From NCBI GenBank assembly GCA_023257625.1, contig JALRBW010000029.1, positions 1 to 35,119 of the forward strand: a stretch of 35,119 nt of DNA, read 5' to 3'. This document shows positions 1 through 7,958 of this stretch, in pieces. A program made the position numbers and the translations under genes. Source of the stretch: Flavobacteriaceae bacterium (GTDB taxonomy: Bacteria > Bacteroidota > Bacteroidia > Flavobacteriales > Flavobacteriaceae). Positions within the stretch are counted from its first letter, which is position 1, and every line of letters begins with the position of its first letter. Under the pieces are notes generated by a model. It did not search any database, was not told where the DNA came from, and saw nothing but the letters and a program-made list of their open reading frames with translations.

Positions 1-1
1 T

Positions 2-1168
2 CCTTTTTTAAACCTACCAAGTCAATTTTCAGAGTCAGAAAAAGACTCGCTCCAAGAAGCAGCAAAAAAAATTGTATTAGAAAAAGTAATCCCAACTTTT
101 GAAGAGGTAAAAAACTTTTTTGAAAAAGAGTATTTTTTACGTACTCGAAAAACATTGGGAGTTTCTGAAATTCCCAATGGCAAAACTTATTATCAAAGTA
201 GGATAGACTATTATACTACTCAGCATATGACCCCTGAAAACATACATTCACTTGGACTTTCAGAAGTAGCTCGTATTCGCAACCAAATGGAATCTATTAT
301 TCAAGAAGTTGGTTTTAAAGGGACTTTCAATGACTTTATTTCCTACTTAAGAAATTCACCTGAATTTTATGCTACCTCTTCTGAAATGTTGCTTAAACAC
401 GCTCGCAACATTGCAAAAAAGTTAGATGAACAATTACCACGGTACTTTATTACCCTACCTAGAAAACCTTATGGAGTAGCCGCAGTACCTGCTTCAATTG
501 CGCCAAAATATACTGGAGGAAGATACGTTGGATCTCCAAAAAATAGTACAGATCCAGGTTATTATTGGGTGAATACCTATAATCTTTCCAGTAGGCCGCT
601 CTATGTTATCCCTTCATTAACTGCACATGAAGCTGTACCAGGGCATCACCTGCAAGGGGCATTAAACCAGGAACTTCCCGACCATATTCCTCAATTTCGT
701 AAAAATCTCTATTTGTCTGCTTATGGCGAGGGTTGGGGACTTTATACAGAATATTTGGCTGAAGAAATGGGTATTTATGAAACTCCGTATGAACATTTTG
801 GTAAACTCACCTATGAAATGTGGCGAGCTTGCCGTTTAGTTGTAGATACTGGAATTCACGCCTTTGGTTGGAGTAGAGACCAGGCAGTGGCCTATATGGC
901 TTCTAATACTGCGCTTTCATTACATGAAGTCAATACGGAAATAGATCGCTACATATCATGGCCTGGACAGGCTTTATCTTATAAAATTGGTGAAATTAAA
1001 ATTCGTGAACTTCGAGAAAAAGCTATGCAAGAATTAGGAAGTAGTTTTGATATTAGAGAATTTCACGAGGAAATTTTAAAAAGAGGGACTTTAACACTTC
1101 CTCTTTTAGAAAATCAAATTCTTAATTATATTGAGAAAAAAAGGCAATTAATTAAATTAAACCAATAA
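2..1168 (+). CDS. DUF885 family protein (putative metallopeptidase), 5' end cut off by window
   Basis: The open frame runs in from the window edge without a stop, so only the last 388 or so residues are seen; the family is usually near 580-600 residues. A TTG at 155 is not a real start, because the frame is open and protein-like upstream of it. The conserved HEAVPGHH motif (bases 626-649) followed by a downstream E-G-W-G segment is the zinc-site signature of DUF885 proteins, which are related to M32-like metallopeptidases and are often secreted or lipid-anchored in Bacteroidota. The signal peptide, if any, lies outside the window. Substrate is unknown. The small CDGSH gene begins 8 bases after the stop and may share its transcript. 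Confidence 0.9.
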   Translation, partial: PFLNLPSQFSESEKDSLQEAAKKIVLEKVIPTFEEVKNFFEKEYFLRTRKTLGVSEIPNGKTYYQSRIDYYTTQHMTPENIHSLGLSEVARIRNQMESIIQEVGFKGTFNDFISYLRNSPEFYATSSEMLLKHARNIAKKLDEQLPRYFITLPRKPYGVAAVPASIAPKYTGGRYVGSPKNSTDPGYYWVNTYNLSSRPLYVIPSLTAHEAVPGHHLQGALNQELPDHIPQFRKNLYLSAYGEGWGLYTEYLAEEMGIYETPYEHFGKLTYEMWRACRLVVDTGIHAFGWSRDQAVAYMASNTALSLHEVNTEIDRYISWPGQALSYKIGEIKIRELREKAMQELGSSFDIREFHEEILKRGTLTLPLLENQILNYIEKKRQLIKLNQ

Positions 1169-1176
1169 AATTTAAA

Positions 1177-1353
1177 ATGGGAAAAACACAAATTACAAAA
1201 AAACAAAATGGGCAAATAATTGTAGTAGGAGATGTATTTTTATGTGACGAAGAGGGTAATGAAATCCCTCATGGCGAACGCTTTACTTTATGTGGGTGTG
1301 GGAAGTCAAAAAAAGCTCCAATTTGTGATGGCTCACATAAAGAGCCCTTGTAA
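1177..1353 (+). CDS. CDGSH iron-sulfur domain protein, 58 residues
   Basis: A 58-codon ORF starts with ATG 8 bases after the DUF885 stop. It carries a complete CDGSH signature, C-x-C-x2-S-x3-P-x-C-D-G-S-H, with Cys39, Cys41, Cys50 and His54 as the expected three-Cys, one-His ligands of a [2Fe-2S] cluster. Small single-motif proteins of this type are common in bacteria; they are redox-active or cluster-transfer proteins without a settled physiological role. It has no signal peptide or membrane segment, so it should be cytosolic. It sits between the DUF885 gene and the molybdenum hydroxylase genes, but it ends about 100 bases before the latter, so a functional link with them is only a guess. 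Confidence 0.9.
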   Translation: MGKTQITKKQNGQIIVVGDVFLCDEEGNEIPHGERFTLCGCGKSKKAPICDGSHKEPL

Positions 1354-1425
1354 TAATAAAAATTGATTTGAATTTAAAATATTAGTATTTAAAATTTTAT
1401 AATTAAACAACTCATTTTAAAAAGC

Positions 1426-1433
1426 GATTTTTG
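1426..1433 (+). promoter_or_regulatory. Possible Bacteroidota -7 box upstream of iorA-like gene
   Basis: GATTTTTG lies 24 bases before the iorA-like start and differs from the TAnnTTTG consensus only at the first base. The preceding 100 bases are very AT-rich with no convincing TTTG -33 element, so this is a weak candidate. Confidence 0.35.
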
Positions 1434-1457
1434 TAAATTTAAAATTAAATTAAAAAT

Positions 1458-1913
1458 ATGGCACTCTATCAATTAAACGTCAATGGAAAACAACATAACG
1501 TAGAAGTAGATCCTGCTACCCCTATTTTATGGGTACTACGAGACCATTTAAACTTGGTTGGAACAAAATATGGTTGTGGTATAGCGCAATGTGGAGCATG
1601 TACAATTCATTTAAATGGAACTGCTTTACGCTCTTGTCAACTTCCAGTATCTTCTGTTGGTGAAGGAAAAATTACAACTATTGAAGGGCTATCAGCTTCA
1701 GGAGATCATCCTGTTCAAAAAGCATGGATTGAACATGATGTTCCGCAATGTGGATATTGTCAAGCTGGTCAAATTATGAGTGCCACAGCTCTCTTAAACA
1801 ATAATTCTAATCCTTCTGACGAAGATATTGAAGCCGCTATGAATGGTAATATTTGTAGATGTGGAACTTACACACGTATTAAAGCTGCAATTAAAACCGC
1901 TGCTAATTCTTAA
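1458..1913 (+). CDS. Molybdenum hydroxylase, [2Fe-2S] subunit (IorA-like)
   Basis: The 151-residue protein has the two iron-sulfur domains of xanthine-oxidase-family small subunits. The N-terminal plant-ferredoxin-type cluster is bound by Cys40, Cys45, Cys48 and Cys60. The C-terminal helical cluster is bound by Cys98, Cys101, Cys133 and Cys135 (CGYC and CRC motifs). It passes electrons out of the molybdenum centre of the partner encoded 11 bases downstream. It has no signal peptide, whereas the partner has a twin-arginine signal, so the two probably fold together in the cytoplasm and are exported as a complex. There is no FAD subunit, as expected for the isoquinoline 1-oxidoreductase (Ior) and aldehyde dehydrogenase types. 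The substrate cannot be told from sequence. Confidence 0.95.
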   Translation: MALYQLNVNGKQHNVEVDPATPILWVLRDHLNLVGTKYGCGIAQCGACTIHLNGTALRSCQLPVSSVGEGKITTIEGLSASGDHPVQKAWIEHDVPQCGYCQAGQIMSATALLNNNSNPSDEDIEAAMNGNICRCGTYTRIKAAIKTAANS

Positions 1914-1924
1914 ATCCAATAATT

Positions 1925-4174
1925 ATGAAATCAATAAAGACAGGTATTGGAAGACGTTCATTTATAAAACGAAGTACATTAGCTTCTGGAGGTTTGATGC
2001 TCAGTTTTAACTGGCTTGCCTCATGTGATATGACGCCTAAGAAAGTAAAGGCTTTGCCAAAAGAATGGTTTACTCTCAATGGTTATTTAAAAATAGGAGA
2101 CAACGGAATGGTTACCATTATGTCTCCCAATCCTGAAATCGGACAAAATGTTAAAACGTCTATGCCAATGATAGTGGCTGAAGAATTAGACGTTAATTGG
2201 GACGACGTTATTGTTGAACAAGCCCCATTAAACACAACCCTTTTTAAAAGACAATTGGCAGGTGGAAGTCAATCCATCAGACAAGGTTGGCAAAGTTTAC
2301 GTATGGCTGGTGCTACAGCACGTGACATGTTATTAAGTGCAGCAGCTCAAACATTAGGTGTTTCTAAAAATGAGCTTAGCACAAATGCAGGTATTATTCT
2401 TCATGAAAGTAGTGGAAAAACATTGACATATGGTGAAGTTGCCTCTTTAGCATCTACTTTAGAAGTGCCTTCAGAAGTTTTACTTAAAGAAGTTTCAGAG
2501 TTTAAAATAATTGGTACTTCAAGAAAAAATGTTGATGGACTAAAAATAGTCACTGGACAACCGCTCTATGGTATCGATTATAAAGCAGACAATATGCTTA
2601 TAGCTATGATTGTTCACCCGCCAGCATTTGGAATGCGATTAAAATCAATTGACGATATTCAATCTTCTCAAATGCCCGGTATTCGTAAGGTTTTTGCAAT
2701 GAAAACCCATCTTGATGATTACGATTTAGGGGCTTTTGATAACGATGCCTTCAATGAAGTTGCGGTTGTAGTTGGTAATTCGACTTGGGAAGTTATGCAA
2801 GCTAAAAAAGAGCTAAAAATAGAGTGGGAAATGGCTCCTGGCACCAAAAAAGAAATGGATTTATTTGGACGCAAAATGACGGTTGAAACTCCTGCTGGAT
2901 TAGAAAGTACTGAGGACCATAAAGCGATTTTTGATAAAATGTCTAAAACTAAAGGCCGTGTAGTCCGCAAAGATGGTGACCCTGAAACTATGTTTAAAAA
3001 TGCTGCAAAAATTATCGAAAGAAATTACACTTGTCCCTTCTTGGCACATAATACTATGGAGCCCATGAACTTTTTTGCGGATGTAACCGAAGAAAGAGCA
3101 ATTCTGGTTGGACCTATACAAACACCAGAAATTATGGAAGGAAGCGTATCTAAACGTTTAGGCATGCCCATTGAAAAAATTGATATTCAAATGACCCGAA
3201 TGGGTGGAGGATTTGGAAGACGGCTTTATGGACATTTTTTAACAGAAGCTGCAGTCATTTCCAAAGAAATGAACCTACCTGTAAAATTAGTTTACAGTCG
3301 TGAGGATGATATGACACAAGGTACTTACAGACCAGCCTACCATGCTTATTATCGAGCTGCTCTAGATGAAAATAACAACCTTATTGCATTTCATGTTAGA
3401 GCAGGTGGAATTCCTGAAAGTCCACTTGCTGCAAATCGTTTTCCTGCTGGTGCTTTAGATCATTATTTAGCTGAAGATTGGACGGCACCCTCAAATATTA
3501 CTGTTGGTGCTTTTAGAGCACCACGATCTAATTTTATTGCAGGAGCTGAACAAGCGTTTTTAGATGAAGTAGCAGAAGCCGCAGGTAAAGATCCTATTGA
3601 TTTTAGGTTGGAATTACTTGAACGTGCTGCTAAAAATCCTGTAGGAACAAACAATGATTATGAAGCTGACCGTTATGCTGGAGTGCTAAAGTTGGTTAAA
3701 GAAAAATCTGATTGGGGCAATACTGATCCCAATGTGCACAGAGGTACAGCTGCCTATTTTTGTCACAACTCTTATGTAGCAAACGTCCTTGATGTTGTTA
3801 TGGAAAAAGGGAAGCCTATTGTTCAAAAGGTATACTGTGCCATTGATTGTGGAATAGTTATAAATCCAGATGCTGCTATTAATTTAGCTGAAGGTGGAAG
3901 TGTAGATGGTATTGGACATGCAATGTACAGTGCATTAACATTTAAAAATGGTATGCCTGAACAAAAGAATTTTGATGATTATCGATTGATCCGCCATGGA
4001 GAAGCACCTAAAGAAATTGAGGTACATTTCGTTAAAAATGATATTGATCCAACTGGACTTGGTGAACCCCCATTCCCTCCTATTATAGGGGCTTTGGCTA
4101 ATGCCATTTACAAAGCTACAGGGGTTAGACATTACAATCAACCTTTAATTTCAGATAAAAATTTAGCAGGATAA
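1925..4174 (+). CDS. Molybdenum hydroxylase, molybdopterin-binding subunit (IorB-like), Tat-exported
   Basis: A 749-residue catalytic subunit of the xanthine oxidase family, of the usual IorB length. The N-terminus has a twin-arginine motif (RRSFIKR, residues 10-16), a hydrophobic stretch, then L-A-S-Cys34, which fits a lipobox; the mature protein may be a periplasmic lipoprotein. The MGGGFGRR motif (about 426-433) is the Moco-binding segment. Glu714, in a GLGEP context near the C-terminus, matches the catalytic glutamate. Family members hydroxylate N-heterocycles or aldehydes using water and usually carry molybdopterin cytosine dinucleotide, which fits the MocA-like gene just downstream. The electron acceptor is not encoded nearby. 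The actual substrate is unknown. Confidence 0.94.
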   Translation: MKSIKTGIGRRSFIKRSTLASGGLMLSFNWLASCDMTPKKVKALPKEWFTLNGYLKIGDNGMVTIMSPNPEIGQNVKTSMPMIVAEELDVNWDDVIVEQAPLNTTLFKRQLAGGSQSIRQGWQSLRMAGATARDMLLSAAAQTLGVSKNELSTNAGIILHESSGKTLTYGEVASLASTLEVPSEVLLKEVSEFKIIGTSRKNVDGLKIVTGQPLYGIDYKADNMLIAMIVHPPAFGMRLKSIDDIQSSQMPGIRKVFAMKTHLDDYDLGAFDNDAFNEVAVVVGNSTWEVMQAKKELKIEWEMAPGTKKEMDLFGRKMTVETPAGLESTEDHKAIFDKMSKTKGRVVRKDGDPETMFKNAAKIIERNYTCPFLAHNTMEPMNFFADVTEERAILVGPIQTPEIMEGSVSKRLGMPIEKIDIQMTRMGGGFGRRLYGHFLTEAAVISKEMNLPVKLVYSREDDMTQGTYRPAYHAYYRAALDENNNLIAFHVRAGGIPESPLAANRFPAGALDHYLAEDWTAPSNITVGAFRAPRSNFIAGAEQAFLDEVAEAAGKDPIDFRLELLERAAKNPVGTNNDYEADRYAGVLKLVKEKSDWGNTDPNVHRGTAAYFCHNSYVANVLDVVMEKGKPIVQKVYCAIDCGIVINPDAAINLAEGGSVDGIGHAMYSALTFKNGMPEQKNFDDYRLIRHGEAPKEIEVHFVKNDIDPTGLGEPPFPPIIGALANAIYKATGVRHYNQPLISDKNLAG

Positions 4175-4185
4175 ATTATTCCTAA

Positions 4186-4193
4186 TATTTTTG
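4186..4193 (+). promoter_or_regulatory. Bacteroidota-type promoter for the mocA-like gene
   Basis: TATTTTTG at 4186-4193 matches TAnnTTTG exactly. TTTA at 4162-4165, 20 bases upstream, approximates the TTTG -33 element and lies inside the last codons of the preceding gene. Transcription would begin near 4200, about 65 bases before the ATG. Confidence 0.5.
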
Positions 4194-4266
4194 TTTTTGA
4201 TGATTTGATCACCTGTGGGATGGTTATTGCTTCTTCTGTATTCCTTATCTGGTAGAATTTGATTAA

Positions 4267-4866
4267 ATGCTTATGTATACAGTTCCTCTATTATTACTGG
4301 CAGCAGGAAAATCATCACGTATGGGAACTTCTAAACAGCTTCTTCAATGGAAGGGTAAAACACTTATTGAGCACAGCATAAAAACAGGCTTAAGTATGAA
4401 ACAAGAGGTTTATGTAGTGCTTGGTGCCTATGAAAAGAAAATTAGACAACAACTAGACTCTTTTCCCATAAAAATCGTTTATAATCCGAATTGGGAACAA
4501 GGTATTGGAACCTCTATTGCTATGGGTGTTTCTTCCGTTCTTACCCATTGCTCAGAGGCAGAAGGAGTCTTTATTTATTTAGCCGATCAACCCTTTATCG
4601 ACAGTAAAGCTATTTTATCCTTTTACACCTCTTTTCAAAAGGGTGAAAATCAGATCATTACTACTGCCTATGAAAATGAAAAGTGGGGAGTCCCGGCTCT
4701 TTTTGACAGGTGTTATTTTGACTCCTTAACGCACTTAAATAAAGACGTAGGAGCTCAGCAACTTATTAAAGAAAATAAAGAAAATTGCACCCCAATTCCA
4801 TTTCCAAAATCTACTTTGGTGGACATTGATACTCCTAAAGTATATCAAAAATATAAATCAGAATAA
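4267..4866 (+). CDS. mocA: MocA-like molybdenum cofactor nucleotidyltransferase
   Basis: A 199-residue single-domain NTP transferase. The N-terminal LLLAAGKSSRMGTSKQ is the nucleotide-binding loop of the MobA/MocA/GlmU fold, and the double Ala (LAAG) resembles MocA (CTP:molybdopterin cytidylyltransferase) rather than MobA (LAGG). Further on, the Y-L-A-D-Q-P segment holds the metal-binding Asp, and the protein ends with a V-D-I-D-T-P motif typical of the family. Its place 92 bases after the IorB-like gene supports formation of the cytosine dinucleotide cofactor for that enzyme. A second in-frame ATG two codons in (4273) could be the start. Its 3' end is one base from the convergent TauE-like gene. 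Confidence 0.85.
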   Translation: MLMYTVPLLLLAAGKSSRMGTSKQLLQWKGKTLIEHSIKTGLSMKQEVYVVLGAYEKKIRQQLDSFPIKIVYNPNWEQGIGTSIAMGVSSVLTHCSEAEGVFIYLADQPFIDSKAILSFYTSFQKGENQIITTAYENEKWGVPALFDRCYFDSLTHLNKDVGAQQLIKENKENCTPIPFPKSTLVDIDTPKVYQKYKSE

Positions 4867-4867
4867 G

Positions 4868-5647
4868 TTAAGCGAAAACCGCAGATCCTTGAGTAATAAG
4901 AATACGAATTCCTACGCTTAACACCAGTATCCCAGTTAAGGTTTTTATCCAAATTGAGCTCCCCTTAAGAATGCTTATTCGCACACCCAATTGCCCACCA
5001 ATAAAAACGACAATAAGTAAGGGAAGAGTAGTAGAAAAAGAAAAATCGAACGTGTTATTTAATACCAAACCCAAGAGTCCTGAAAGTGAATTCACTAGTA
5101 TAAAAAAGGCCGTTAATGCTGCGATTTTAATGGGCTTCCCCCATCGTAAATGGAGCAGTAAAGGTGCTAAGAATACCCCCCCACCTATGCCTACAAGACC
5201 GGACAAAAACCCAATAGCTCCTCCTATGATATAATTCAAATACAGGGGTATTTTTTTTTCTTGTGGGTTTTGATTCTTTAAAAAAAAGGTTTGCCAAAAT
5301 AAGGATAAGGAGGATCCTATTAGAGTAAGGGCAAGGAGTATAAAAAAAAGGGTTTCTTCTAATTTTAAAAGCGATCCTAAAAAGGTCAAGGGAATACTCG
5401 TTACCACAAAAGGAAAAATGTCTTTAAAGTGAATGAGTTTGTTTTTATAAAACAATACGGAACTTCCACTCACAACAATAAGGTTGCAGAGAAGTGCATT
5501 GGTTCGAATAAAAAAAAAGGAGAAGCCCATCAGTGAAAGAAGTGCGAGATAACTAGAGCCTCCACCAAATCCAACAGAAGAATACAAAGTGGCAATGAGA
5601 AAAAAAAACAATACTAGAGCTACCCACTGTGTCGGATCAATATTCAT
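4868..5647 (-). CDS. TauE/SafE family membrane transporter
   Basis: A 259-residue, very hydrophobic protein with about seven to eight membrane segments. It has the two-fold repeat of the TauE/SafE (DUF81) family: a GFGGGSSYLALL motif near residue 27 and a LVGIGGGVFLAPLL motif near 150. Members export sulfite or sulfoacetate or move other small anions, but most are uncharacterised. Its start overlaps the end of the moeB-like gene by 11 bases, so it appears to be the last gene of the moaD-moaE-moaC-moeB transcript. That position suggests a role tied to sulfur or oxyanion handling in molybdenum cofactor synthesis; this is inference only. It could equally import or export another anion. Confidence 0.88.
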   Translation of the reverse strand: MNIDPTQWVALVLFFFLIATLYSSVGFGGGSSYLALLSLMGFSFFFIRTNALLCNLIVVSGSSVLFYKNKLIHFKDIFPFVVTSIPLTFLGSLLKLEETLFFILLALTLIGSSLSLFWQTFFLKNQNPQEKKIPLYLNYIIGGAIGFLSGLVGIGGGVFLAPLLLHLRWGKPIKIAALTAFFILVNSLSGLLGLVLNNTFDFSFSTTLPLLIVVFIGGQLGVRISILKGSSIWIKTLTGILVLSVGIRILITQGSAVFA

Positions 5648-6704
5648 ATGTCAACAATGCATTAAAACCCCCTTCTAAAGAAATAAATTTTGTGTTAGGG
5701 TAGTGCTCCTGAAGCTGCTTAATAGCTTTTGCACTTCTTACCCCAGATTGACAAAGAAAATAAACTACTGTACCTAAGAATTCCCCTTTTATGTTTTCTG
5801 ATAATTGTTGAAAAGGAATATTGAGTGCCCCCGTAAAGGGAGCGTTTTTTACCTCATCAGGTTCTCTTACATCAATTATTTGAAGGGCTTCCTGTTGGTG
5901 TAATTTTAAAAATGTTTTGGCATCAATTGTGTGTATAGGTACTGCACAAGCTATCGCATATGATTTCTGAAGCGTGTAAATTTGGCTATTTTCATGTTTT
6001 TTATGAATATGAAATTGATGGTATTGTTGTTCCAAAGCATCAAAAATTAATAATTTACCTGAAAGAGACGTTCCTATTCCTGTAATCAGCTTTATAACTT
6101 CTAAAGCTTGTAGATTGCCAATAATTCCGGGTAGGACACCCAGAACCCCTTGGGTATCACAATTTGGGATTTCATCGGCTTTAGGGGGGGTGGGGAATAA
6201 ACACCGATACGTAGGCCCTTCATTATAATTAAAAACACTTAGCTGCCCTTCAAATCCATAAAGTGCTCCGTAAATAAAAGGTTTTTTAAGAATTACACAG
6301 GTATCGTTAACCAGATAACGAGTGGGAAAATTATCGGATGCATCGACAACAATATCAAAACTTGAAATGAGTTCAATTGCATTTTTCTCATTTAAAAATT
6401 CACAAAATGTATCAATAATCGTTTGACTGTTTTGATTTTGTAAAAAATATTTAGCGGCCGCTACTTTATAGTTTCCTACTTGTTTTTCTGTAAAGATAAC
6501 CTGGCGATGCAAGTTACTTGCTTGAACGCGATCACCATCAACTATTCCCAAATGACCAACGCCCATTGCATTAAGGTATTGTAAAACAGGTGTGCCTAAG
6601 CCTCCGGCACCCACCACTAAAACTCGGGCTGAAGCCAGTTTGTCTTGTGCTTTTGGTCCAAATTCTTTAAGGATAATTTGTCTGTCGTACCGAGAAAAAC
6701 TCAT
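5637..6704 (-). CDS. moeB: MoeB/ThiF-type adenylyltransferase fused to a rhodanese domain
   Basis: A 355-residue two-domain protein with the MOCS3/Uba4 arrangement. Residues 1-240 are an E1-like domain with a VGAGGLG nucleotide-binding loop near residue 32, which adenylates the C-terminal glycine of MoaD. Residues 255-355 are a rhodanese domain (IIDVREPDE motif; active-loop CQSGVRS with Cys318) that would hold a persulfide to sulfurate MoaD. The two CxxC zinc pairs of E. coli MoeB are absent: the first is T-Y-R-C and the second has no Cys. The start forms an ATGA overlap with moaC. The cysteine desulfurase encoded at 11419-12588 is a plausible persulfide donor. Confidence 0.92.
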   Translation of the reverse strand: MSFSRYDRQIILKEFGPKAQDKLASARVLVVGAGGLGTPVLQYLNAMGVGHLGIVDGDRVQASNLHRQVIFTEKQVGNYKVAAAKYFLQNQNSQTIIDTFCEFLNEKNAIELISSFDIVVDASDNFPTRYLVNDTCVILKKPFIYGALYGFEGQLSVFNYNEGPTYRCLFPTPPKADEIPNCDTQGVLGVLPGIIGNLQALEVIKLITGIGTSLSGKLLIFDALEQQYHQFHIHKKHENSQIYTLQKSYAIACAVPIHTIDAKTFLKLHQQEALQIIDVREPDEVKNAPFTGALNIPFQQLSENIKGEFLGTVVYFLCQSGVRSAKAIKQLQEHYPNTKFISLEGGFNALLTYEY

Positions 6705-7180
6705 TTTGATCGTGTGAAATCTTTTTTTCCTCCTTTTTTTTCATCTAATTGAATTGAGGTGATCCGAATCTCCTGTGATAAAGCTTTACACATGTCATAA
6801 ACAGTTAGAGCGGCTACAGAAACTCCGGTTAAGGCTTCCATTTCTACACCGGTTTGGCCCATACATTTTACTTTGCATACAATTGTAAGCCCTTGTTTAC
6901 TTTGTGAAATATCAATTTTTACTTTTGAAAGTGTAAGCGAATGACAAAGGGGAATGAGGTCGGCTGTTTTTTTAACACCCTGAATTCCAGCAATAACTGC
7001 CGTTTGAATTATGCTCCCTTTTGTACTTAAAAAATCTTGTTTCCTAAGGGTGTCTAATACATCTTTAGGGAAAATAATTTCACCCGAAGCAGTTGCCGTT
7101 CTTGATACCACATCCTTTTCGCCAACGTCAACCATTCGCGCATTTCCTGAAGCATCTATATGAGATAATTTATTTTCCAT
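6701..7180 (-). CDS. moaC: Cyclic pyranopterin monophosphate synthase MoaC
   Basis: A 159-residue MoaC of normal length. The DLIPLCHSL motif, the MEALTGVSVAALTVYDM segment and the C-terminal KKGGKKDF lysine-rich active-site loop are all present. With MoaA it converts GTP, through 3',8-cyclo-7,8-dihydro-GTP, into cPMP. It lies 21 bases after moaE, and its TGA overlaps the moeB start by four bases, which suggests translational coupling. The protein is soluble, with no signal peptide. Confidence 0.96.
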   Translation of the reverse strand: MENKLSHIDASGNARMVDVGEKDVVSRTATASGEIIFPKDVLDTLRKQDFLSTKGSIIQTAVIAGIQGVKKTADLIPLCHSLTLSKVKIDISQSKQGLTIVCKVKCMGQTGVEMEALTGVSVAALTVYDMCKALSQEIRITSIQLDEKKGGKKDFTRSK

Positions 7181-7201
7181 AACTAAATATTTCCTTTTAA
7201 A

Positions 7202-7618
7202 TTAAGGATGTGGGGTTACCCAAACTTTTTTATTCTCAAAAAATTCTTTTTTCCATATGGGTACTCGCTTTTTTAAAGTGTCAATTAAAAATCGACAAGC
7301 TTCAAAACAGGCCTCGCGATGCGCTGAAGAAGCACCCACTAAAACTACTGGTTCTTTTACCTTTTTTGTTCCCACTACATGATGCATAATTACCTTTTGT
7401 AAATTCCATTTTTGCATTGCTTCACTTGCAATTTTTTCCATTTCCAAAAGTGCCATTGATTCATAAGCTTCGAAAAAAAGTTCATGAACAGTTTCATTTT
7501 GAGTTGAGTTTCTAACGCTTCCAATAAAAATACAATGCCCTCCACTTTCATCATGAGCTAAGTATCGATACCCAATTGCAGTATCAATTTCAGAAACAAT
7601 TTTAATATTTATATTCAT
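7202..7618 (-). CDS. moaE: Molybdopterin synthase catalytic subunit MoaE
   Basis: A 138-residue MoaE, close to the family norm. It shows the G-S-V-R-N segment, the S-S-A-H-R-E-A-C-F-E-A segment that packs against MoaD, and the C-terminal P-I-W-K-K-E with the catalytic lysine. It forms a heterotetramer with MoaD and inserts the dithiolene sulfurs into cPMP. The ATG is two bases after the moaD stop. The GGAGGT that encodes the MoaD diglycine lies five bases upstream of this ATG and could serve as its ribosome binding site. Confidence 0.95.
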   Translation of the reverse strand: MNINIKIVSEIDTAIGYRYLAHDESGGHCIFIGSVRNSTQNETVHELFFEAYESMALLEMEKIASEAMQKWNLQKVIMHHVVGTKKVKEPVVLVGASSAHREACFEACRFLIDTLKKRVPIWKKEFFENKKVWVTPHP

Positions 7619-7620
7619 AT

Positions 7621-7863
7621 TTAACCTCCGCTAACAGGTGGAATTATTGCGATTTCATCTTGTTGTGAAACCAACATATCATCTGTAGCGTAACGACTAT
7701 TTAAGGCTATCGCTAAAGAAGATATATCCCCCAATGCAGGATATTTATTAATTAAATCTGCCTTTAACGTTCCCACTTTAATAGGAAACAGAATTTCATT
7801 TTGAAACTCAACTATAGATTTACCTACAATATCTTTCGCAATACCGAAAAAGAGAATTTTCAT
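7621..7863 (-). CDS. moaD: Molybdopterin synthase sulfur carrier subunit MoaD
   Basis: An 80-residue ubiquitin-like protein ending in PPVSGG, the essential C-terminal diglycine that MoeB adenylates and that is then converted to a thiocarboxylate. Length and the I-A-I-I-P-P-V-S-G-G tail are diagnostic. It is the first gene of the tight moaD-moaE-moaC-moeB-tauE series. About 95 bases separate it from the end of moeA, with a promoter-like TAAATTTG inside, so this series probably has its own promoter as well as possible read-through from moeA. Confidence 0.94.
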   Translation of the reverse strand: MKILFFGIAKDIVGKSIVEFQNEILFPIKVGTLKADLINKYPALGDISSLAIALNSRYATDDMLVSQQDEIAIIPPVSGG

Positions 7864-7917
7864 GATTTTTGTTTAGGTTTATAATCGTTTCAAAGTGATT
7901 CGATTTTTTCTGATTTT

Positions 7918-7925
7918 CAAATTTA
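7918..7925 (-). promoter_or_regulatory. Promoter-like -7 box for moaD-moaE-moaC-moeB-tauE
   Basis: TAAATTTG on the reverse strand fits TAnnTTTG exactly, 54 bases upstream of the moaD ATG in the only sizeable gap of this gene series. No TTTG sits at the ideal distance upstream, and the surrounding sequence is AT-rich, so the call is tentative. Confidence 0.4.
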
Positions 7926-7958
7926 AATATATGTATTTAATAGTCTATATCTAAATAA

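Noticed and set aside
155-157. TTG as the start of the first gene
   Set aside because: The frame is open and protein-like to the window edge; the gene is cut by the window, not started at 155.
4971-5234. Forward-strand ORF of 87 codons inside the TauE-like gene
   Set aside because: It is antisense to a clear membrane protein gene, has no recognisable domain, and its Pro-rich composition follows from the opposite strand's hydrophobic codons.
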